A DNA stretch of 64,000 nt from Euleptes europaea. Lineage: Eukaryota > Chordata > Lepidosauria > Squamata > Sphaerodactylidae. Numbering within the stretch: position 1 is the first letter of the stretch; each line of letters opens with the position of its first letter. The stretch covers positions 12,730,501-12,794,500 of the forward strand of contig NC_079321.1 in NCBI RefSeq assembly GCF_029931775.1, in the 5' to 3' direction. A program made the translations under genes and the position numbers. The notes under the pieces are model-generated. The model was not told the origin of the DNA, made no database searches, and saw nothing but the letters and a program-made list of their open reading frames with translations. Below, piece by piece: positions 56,400 to 64,000 of the stretch.

Positions 56400-59202
56400 A
56401 TAAAAAATAAGAATCCCATTTCACAGATTGGGACCTATGATGGAGAAGCTTCCCTACTTGGTGCCTTTATGTTCAAGCATCGTGCTAGAAAGTAAGATGC
56501 AGCCCCTCTACTTAGTGGTTCTGTGAACATGGAGGCAGGCGTTCCCATTCTTAAACATGTCTGTTTAAAAGAGTTCACACTAAGAACTCTTTTAAACAGA
56601 CATGTCTGAAAGTCCTTGATTTCCCAGAGACAGGTACTCAAAATAGGAAAAGCATCTTGTGGCCCCATAACTAGGCTTTCCGTCTTATCAGAGGAGTGAG
56701 CTGTACTCCATGAATTCTTCTGCTACATTCAGACTGCTGTTGTGTTGTATAGGTCCCATTGAATAAAGTGAGAGTTTTATATGTTGTAAATCTGTTGGCT
56801 TGATGCCACAAGGCTGTCGGGTTTTGGTACAGCAGGCTAGAGCAATTACCTCTCCAGAAATATAGAGACATTATTTGGTAAATAGAGATCGTTGGGACAT
56901 ATGTTATTTCTTCAAAAGAAGTTCTATCTGTCTTTGTCTTGCATGCTGGAAGTGCAGACATAGATCACAATATTTTCTACAATAGGGAGGCTTATATTTG
57001 GCAAAAACAAATAGATGTTCCTATGAGCGCGAACTCTTCAACACACAAAATACACATTGGACTCAGATTTCAATTTCAAGATCAGTTATCCCTTGATTGT
57101 AGCAAGTAGCTGAGAAGTACTGGGGCTAAAACTGGTGCTTGTATCATATCTAGATCTGAAGCCCTCTGGTCATAATCATAGGTTATGGGCATTTATCATA
57201 TAATGGGGAGGAGCAGTACTCCCTGTGGACGAGCTCAAAGAAGATATTCTTTTGTTGTACGCTAGGGTTTTGAGCCCTTTGAAAACTTGTTCAGAGCTTG
57301 ACAAAGCCCTTTTTAATGCTGTTTACTTCTAGTCGGGATGTTGATTGGATAGCTGTTTACTCTGCATGAGAATTTTAATGTGCATGACAGATGCTGTGAC
57401 TGCCCAGCCCTGCTGTCACTACAGAAGTGCTGCTACTGCCCTGGCCAAGGTGCTGCCTCACCACCATAGAACCAGCATTTGGCTGGATAAGAAAAAGGGA
57501 CCATCAGGTTTTGGGTGCTTGGCAGGGCTTTTGTCAGGGCCGTGGTGCCTGCCTGGCAACCCACTTGACAGCTGGGATGTGTGGAACCCAGTACTTTGGT
57601 GCAGAGCTAGGCTATTCAGGCTACTTGGAGAGAGGCCGAACCCAGGGCTCTGCCCAGAGGCATGGCTGGGAAGTGTGACTCTGGATCCATTGCTGAGCCC
57701 TGACTGGCAGTATGGGAAGAGCTATGGTGGAGGAGGTTGGAAAAACAAAGAGGTTTAAAAGGCTGTTAGACGATGGGGAGAGAGGGAGGGGGAAAATTGG
57801 AGAAGAAACAGGAGACAAGCAGAAGGAAGGAAGCTGAAATGGTCAGGAAGGAGCTGGAAGAGTTCCCTGAACCCAGACAGAGGAGAAGAAGAGTTGGTTT
57901 TTTATATGCCGACTTTCTCTACCACTTAAGGGAGACTCAAACCGGCTTGCAATCACCTTCCCTTCCCACAACAGACACGCTGTGAGGTAGGTGGGGCTGA
58001 GAGAGCTGTGACTAGCCCAAGATCACCCAGTTGGCTTCATGTGGAGCAGTGGGGAAACAAATCCAGTTCACCAGATTAGCCTCCGCTGCTTATGTGGAGG
58101 AGTGGGGAATCAAACCCGGTTCTCCAGATCAGACTACACCGCTCTAAGCCACCGCTCTTAACCACTACACCACGCTGGCTCTTTCCTTGAGGGAAAGGCC
58201 TGGGAGAAAGGGGCAGGAGGAGTTAACCACGAGAGCCATGCTCCATGAACAGCTGTACTCAGTGGTATTCAATAAATATAACTGGACCAGTTTTTGGACT
58301 TCTGTTACAATCAATGGAAGGCTAGTTCTTATCCCCCCCTCAGGCGGACACTATTGAAATATACATCCAAGGGCTGGTAGCTTCTCTGGATTAATTGTCA
58401 GGGAATAAGTAAAGGATATGACAGTGTACCAAACATGAGTGAGACAATATGAACAAGCTGTATAATTTAGGAGATGGTTGTTGCTGTACTGGGGCTGTAG
58501 AAGATGCAAGTGGGTTAAATGATGTGTTCAACTGAACCTGTTTGATTGGTAGGAAATATACCATTTTACTTGTTCTGTTTTTTTTAAGGGAAGTATTATT
58601 TTATTGTTATAGTCTGCTCCTTGATGAGGGCAAGTTTAACAGTGGCTGTTTCCCCGTTTTGAATCTAGTGGAGGTGGGAGGAAGAACTATAAATCATACG
58701 TTGCATTAATTTTGATTCTTCCTCAGCAAGCTGAAACAAAATTCTTCTAAGACCTATTTGTCTGAAGTTGGTGTGTTGTTTTTTTGGTATGGTTGTAGAA
58801 AACATAGATCTCTTTTCTCAGATCATTTCTGAATGAAAGTGTTGACTCTAATAAAACATAATTTGCCTTGAAGATTCCATGTTTACATTCCACAGTGGTT
58901 CTGCAGCTGTCCTATTTTGGGTTATGAAGGTTGCAGGCCAGCCTGGGCTGAACTCCCTAAACATACAAGCCATAATGATCAGTCACACCATCATTGAGTT
59001 GAGAGCCTACCCCGGACACTATGTGGATCGCCTCACATTTGACAGAGGGCTATTAAAGATAACAGTTTGTACACATGAGAGGAAAAAAGCTAAAAATATA
59101 GACATTTTTAAATCTGTTGGAAAAAAGTAATTGTTATGAAATATTTTAAAGATTTAGTTTTAGTGGAACTAATTTTTCATTTATAACCAACTTATTTTTC
59201 AG
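56400..59202. other. Stretch between island and first PCNT-family exon
   Basis: The conserved PCNT/AKAP9 N-terminal exon (RRRKLEAGKAKLAQFRQRK-like) is not visible here. The stretch has an inverted repeat at 56555-56610 (AGAGTTC...TTAAACAGACATGTCTG), an unclassified repeat-like region at 57400-57880, one SINE (57879-58182), and an 83-codon frame at 58879-59130 that does not look like this family. Confidence 0.5.
57879..58182 (-). mobile_element. tRNA-derived SINE, long subfamily
   Basis: GAGGAGAAGAAGAGTTGGTT to CCACTACACCACGCTGGCTC. It lies in the stretch between the island and the first PCNT-family exon. Confidence 0.84.
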
Positions 59203-61467
59203 AAAGAAGAGGCTGTAGAGCTAAGAAATTCTGTGAAGATGGAAAAACAGGGTTATATTAAAGAGCTAGAAAAGAATGATGAAAATAACATTAACAGAAG
59301 ACTGCAGAAATTGACAGCTGAGCTGGAAGAGTGCTATAGACAAGAGACTTTAAAATTAAAAGAAACTTGTATAAAAGAAGTGAATACAAAATATAAAAAT
59401 GATCTTGAGCAGATAAAAAAAGAATTAAATGCTGTTAATTATGAGGGAAATACTCAGAATTTGAATATCATTGTTAATTTAAATAATAAATTACAGGCAT
59501 TAGAAATTGATAGCCCCTTCTTCTGCAAGGAACTTGAGAACAGCATTGAAAACTTTGTGAGGAAACACTCAGAAATTGATTGGAAATGTAGAACTCTGGT
59601 AGAAGAACTCATACTACAGCTTACTAATACCGAAGAAAGGGCAAGAGAATCCAAGCATGAAAAGGAATGTTTAAATCAAGAGATTGAAAAACTCAGCTCT
59701 TTAATTCAGGAATTAAATGACAAACTCCTCCTTGAAACAGAAAACAACAAAGATTTACATTATAAATATGATAAAGATATCTGTTTCTACAAAATGAAGT
59801 TAAAAGATTTACAGCGAGAGACGACGCTGTTACAAGAAGTATTGGGGAGGCAGAAGACAAAACTTGAAGAGATGCAGAGTACACTGCATCGATATGAAAG
59901 TGAATTGTATTTGGCTAATGGGGAAGTGGATGGTTTGCATGATTTTAGAATAGACACGTTGAAGAACGTGTTGGAAGATGCAAGGCAGAACCTAAATAAA
60001 GCCAAAGCTCTCAAGGACATGGAAAGCTTTGAATCTGGTTATTACTTAAAGGATCATATAGCAGAAATAGAGCTAGAGGCTGATACTGAAAACACAGAGA
60101 AATTAATTAAACATTTTGATTCCTCAGAGAGGCAGGATCAGTCAGGTATATTTAACAGTCCCGCACATTCAGACCCAGGAAAAGCTGCTTGTCAGACATC
60201 CAAGTGTAGAGATATTTTAGATTCCAGTAATGGCAAGACAGGTTTTAATTTTAATGAGGAAGTTTATCCGAACAGTTTGCTACAGGAGACTTTAAATGAA
60301 ATGGAACTCAGTGATAAATCTATAGATTTACTTTTTTCTGGGTATTGTTCACCAAAGAACGAAATAGAAAAGCAAAACAGTGTAAGTGATTATCTGATTG
60401 ACCTGGGGATTGGAGATACTAGCCCGATAAAGCAGAGCAGTGAAAAAGGAATTATTTTTGACAAGGCTTTTCAGGAAGCCGGAGAAGATGCAACAGCTGG
60501 AATAACAAGTGCACACTTAAAAGAACAGGAGGCACATGTTAGTTACGATGAATCTCTCAGCCAAAAGATGGAGAAGGAACTAGAACCGGAAAACAAAAAG
60601 AAGCAAGGAGATAATAGTGATTTAATCGTTTGGGCTCAAGAATTCAAGTGTGCAATGCAAGATTTAACATCTCATTCATGGGAAGAAATGGTGAAGGACC
60701 TTCAGCAGGAAAAAGAAAATTTAATGACGCAGCTGAGACTGCAGGAACAATTAGTAAAAGATGTTCAGGAGCAAAAGACAGCCTCTGATTCTGTGACCAG
60801 TGAAGTACAGTCTCTGTTTGGACGACAGCTGACCGTTTTGCAGAGGCAGCGGGATCAAATGCAAGCCCAAATTGATACCCAGATGGCTAGGAATAAGACA
60901 CTTTTTGAACTTCTTGGTCAAAAAGCTATTTTAGAAAAATTCTTACTGAAAGAACAGGAGGATCTCAAGTCTGAAATCAGTATCAAAGAACAAAGTTTGT
61001 CATCTTTACTTAAGGAAAAATCAGCCTTAGAAGAAAAACTGTTTGCAGTAGGACAGCATCTGAAGGAAGCAGAAAATGCTTTGGAGGAAAGTACTAACAA
61101 AATAATGATGTTTGAACAAACTGTTGATGAGCTTAATGTGAAAATGAAAAGCATTCAAGACTCAAATGACGCTGAAAGGCTAGCATTTGAAGAGAAACTG
61201 AAAGCCAGTAGTTTAGAATTACAGAAGCTTAGCACTGAAATAACACTGAAAGAAAAGGAATATATTCACAAGGAAAATGAGTTGAGCGAAGAAGTGGCTT
61301 CTTTAAGGAATGTTCAGTTGGAACTTGAAACTCGTCTAGAGGAGACCCTAACAAACATGAAAGAGATGCAGGCTGAGTTAGGGAGATTTCACAAGGAAGA
61401 GCTTAGTAGAACCGAGTCTCTTTATCAGTCTGAGCTTTCAGATATAAAATTGCAGCACCAGAAGATG
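59203..61467 (+). CDS. PCNT: PCNT large internal exon (755 codons)
   Basis: Acceptor cttatttttcag, donor gtaggt after QHQKM. It begins KEEAVELRNSVKMEKQGYIK. Residues about 1-270 and 470-755 are heptad-like; the middle (about 290-460) is less regular, Ser/Asp-rich and probably disordered. A 2265-bp internal exon is exceptionally long. Confidence 0.85.
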
Positions 61468-63762
61468 GTAGGTATTTATCCCTACCCAGGGGGCATTTCT
61501 ACTTTTGTTTATAAATTGATGATATGATGATTTCTTTTGAAAGCCAGTGTTCTTTGTAGTTTTGCATTTGTAATGCATAATTTGGGTTTAGGCCTGGTTA
61601 TGGGACTGAAACAGCCTTAGTGGTCCTGGTGGATCACTTGCATCAGGAGGTAGACAGAAGGAGCGTGACTCTGTTGGCTCTCCTGTACCTCTCAGCAGCT
61701 TTCAATACCATTGATTTGGTGTCCTTCTGGACCGGGATTGGGAGGCATTGTTCTGCAGTGGTTCCAGTCCTACCTGGAGGGTAGGTTTCAAAAGGTGGTC
61801 CTGGGGGGGACTGGTGCTCAGCTCCTTGGCCTTTGGCCTGTTGGGTCCCACAAGGTTCCATATTGTCCTCTGCTTGTTAGCATCTATGTCCCCTGTCCTC
61901 TTGAACATGAAAACACTGGGTGAGCGGTCATCCAGAGATTTGGGCTGGGCTGTCACAGCTCTAGCTCATGCTTCTAGCTGATACCAGAGAGGCTGGAGAA
62001 ACCCTGAATCAGTGCCTTGGAGGCAGTTTTGGATGTGGGCTAATAAACTGAACTTAACTCTGACAAGATAGAAGTGCTACTGGTGGGTGGAAGGTCTGAG
62101 CTGGGTGTCACCTGTTCTGGATGGGGTTGTCCTTCCCTTGGAGGAGTAAGTTCATAGTTTGGGGGTGCCCTTGGATCCAGACCTATTGCGGGATAAGCAG
62201 GTGACAGCTGTGGCCAGGTGCCTTTTACCAGATTCAACTGGTTAGCCAACTGCGGCATTTCCCAGGCATAAAAGATCTGGCCATTGTGGTGCATGCCTGG
62301 TTACCTCTAGATTAGAAGACTGTAATCTTCTCTGTGTGGGGCTGCCCTTGAGAAAGGTTGGGAAATTTCAGTTGATACAGAATGCTGCAGCCAGGTCATT
62401 GACTGGAGGGAGTCGTAGGAACCACATCACTCCAGTCTTGGATCGTCTACACTGACTCCCAGTTTGTTTCTGGGCACAATTCAAGGTGCTGGTCTTACCT
62501 ATATGGTTTGGGACCAACATACCTAAAGGACTGCCCACTTCCTTATAAACCTGCCTGACCACTATGGTCATCTTTGGAGGCCCTGCTTCTGGTGTTCCCA
62601 CCTTCTGAAGTTAGGCAGGTGGCAACCCAAGAGAGGCCTTCTCTGTCATGGCACCAGAGCTGTGGTATTCTTGTGTATGTTTTAATCTGCACTTATGGTG
62701 TTCGTTTCTGCTCAGAAGTGGTCACCATCATGCAAGACACATGATGCACATACTGTCCTTAACAATCTTCACAGCATGTGCATGCTGGGATGGCAGCATG
62801 TATGTTTTCCCTTATCCGGAAGTCCTTTTTTAAAACAACAGCGTAAAATGACATTTATAGTCTCTGTATTAGGAGATAAAAACCTGGTGGGTTTTTCAGG
62901 TGTTTGGAATCATAAAATTGCTTTTTGTTTCTCCTCTCAGGTAGAAGATCTAAATACAGAAATAAAAAAGAACATGGAAAAGCAGAAACAGTTGGAACTG
63001 GAACGAAAAGAACAGATTGGAATAATAAAAAAGGTACTGAAGTAAATTTCTTTAGTGAGCATAGCTAATTTGATGGCAGCTGAATCCAGTGAGCACAGTA
63101 AAAAAGGTAGATTTAACTTTTATTAGAAATGTTCAAAAACTCACCAGGATTTTAAAAATATTGTGGAATTACATAATTCTTCTGGAGAACATATGTAAAA
63201 CAGGGGGAAATGGTTAGTTTTGTCCACAGTTTGAAGAGATGTTGTTGAAAAGCTCAACATAATGACCAAATTTAATGACACTATTGTGATCATGTTAAGT
63301 TATAGGTAGACATTAGGTTTTTCCAGAAAGGAAGTATTTGAAAGTGGGATTGTTGCTTGAGATGTTTACACCAATTCTGCTCTGTCCTCTAGTGTTGCGG
63401 ATGTTTGTATTGTTTATAGATAAAGCTGACGATGAGGAAGCAAAGTCTAAATAAGGAAGCTTCTTTTTTCTTTTGTTGTTTACTAAAATATTAATGGTTT
63501 CTAGTTTTAACCCTTTCCAACTGTTATATATTTGCTTGTTGCAATATTTGTATTGTGTTTTTCAGCCGTAATCATTCTCATTTAATTAACCTTGTAGCTT
63601 CATGAACGAGAACATGACCGTGAAGTAGCTGAGCTAGTTATTCGGCATGAGGATGAAATGAAAGAGTTACACGCTAAATTAATGAAAGAGCAACAGCAGT
63701 TGTTGGATGAATTGCATCAACAAATGGAGGCTGCACATGAGGAAGAGATGCAGGAAGCAGAG
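59203..63762 (+). CDS. PCNT: Pericentrin/AKAP9-family centrosomal coiled-coil protein, partial (841 codons)
   Basis: Pericentrin is a giant scaffold of the pericentriolar material. Three exons (59203-61467, 62941-63033, 63598-63762) read in phase 0 throughout into a charged, almost wholly coiled-coil protein rich in Glu, Lys, Leu and Gln with no membrane segment. The stretch LQKLTAELEECYRQETLKLK aligns with AKAP9 LEQLRAELDEMYGQQIVQMK, and LVEELILQLTNTEERARES with AKAP9 LVEELSFSREQIQRARQ, so the AKAP9/PCNT family is supported. PCNT is preferred over AKAP9 because C21orf58 and PCNT are divergent neighbours in human. The conserved N-terminal exons expected between the island and 59203 were not found. 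The gene continues to the right. Confidence 0.72.
61592..62660 (+). mobile_element. Decayed L2/CR1-superfamily LINE, ORF2 fragment
   Basis: In broken frames it reads like a non-LTR reverse transcriptase: SAAFNTID (the AFDTIDH motif), then a GIGG...W..SYLEG-like stretch and PQGSIL. Many stops show that it is old. It fills the intron between two PCNT-family exons, same orientation. Confidence 0.65.
62941..63033 (+). CDS. PCNT: PCNT exon
   Basis: Thirty-one codons, VEDLNTEIKKNMEKQKQLEL and ERKEQIGIIKK; phase 0 on both sides. Acceptor ctcctctcag, donor gtactg. Confidence 0.85.
63598..63762 (+). CDS. PCNT: PCNT exon
   Basis: Fifty-five codons from LHEREHDREVAELVIRHEDE to HEEEMQEAE; coiled coil. 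Acceptor accttgtag, donor gtatag. It is the last exon seen; 63763-64000 is intron. Confidence 0.85.
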
Positions 63763-64000
63763 GTATAGGGTTAAACACTAAAAATTGAAAGGTCTCTGGC
63801 TATTAGAAGGAGCCAAACGTTAGGCCATCTGTGTTTAAAAAGGCATATATAAAAATTAGTTAATGCCATATACTTGTTATAAATATACAGGTCTTGGACC
63901 TGATATAATGAAGAATTTATGATCCTCACAAAGGCTGATTGACATTTGAACATTGTTCAAAATTCCTATGTATGTTGAGTCAATCCACTTTTGATGAACT

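Noticed and set aside
58879-59130. 83-codon frame just before the PCNT-family exon
   Set aside because: Hydrophobic, not coiled-coil, and ends in a stop before the real acceptor at 59203; the frame entered from the AG at 58903 in phase 0 is closed.

Overview
This is vertebrate nuclear DNA: small exons with GT/AG splice sites in long introns packed with interspersed repeats. The repeat set points to a squamate reptile (lizard or gecko type): several tRNA-derived SINE families including a Sauria-SINE-like one, 5S-rRNA-derived SINEs, CR1 and L2-like LINE tails, a young L1, hAT and TA-target MITEs, and more than twenty copies of a roughly 200-bp repeat (called S200 here) that begins AGGGTTGCC and ends GGCAACCCT. 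I name no species.

Layout. (1) 1-10441, + strand: six 3' exons of ITGB2 (integrin beta-2, CD18), from the hybrid domain to the NPxF cytoplasmic tail. (2) 12899-30638, - strand: a complete 15-exon KMO (kynurenine 3-monooxygenase) whose exons join in frame into 476 residues; it is tail-to-tail with ITGB2. (3) About 32690-50036, - strand: the ortholog of human C21orf58 (DUF4587 family), seven confident coding exons plus two candidate 3' exons. (4) 55080-55930: a GC-rich island with four ATTGG (CCAAT) boxes, a likely bidirectional promoter. (5) 59203-63762, + strand: three exons of a PCNT/AKAP9-family coiled-coil protein, called PCNT because C21orf58 and PCNT are divergent neighbours in human. 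Its N-terminal exons were not found. The gene continues past the right edge.

ITGB2, C21orf58 and PCNT all have human counterparts on 21q22.3, whereas human KMO is on 1q43, so KMO sits in an unexpected neighbourhood.

The most unusual material is in the repeats. Three fold-back elements (5561-6734, 8526-9004, 34869-36207) share one plan: 13-16-bp target duplications, a 50-60-bp extension on one side only, then two inverted arms. Two of them, plus three single sequences (near 4320, 26250 and 37260), carry a CUGANGA...GAAAC core flanked by pairing arms in hammerhead-ribozyme order. This fits Penelope-like retroelements, which are known for inverted terminal repeats and hammerhead motifs, but the class is inferred. 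Other notable items are a tRNA/5S composite SINE seen twice, a 5'-truncated L1 with clear target duplications, and nested insertions that give relative ages.
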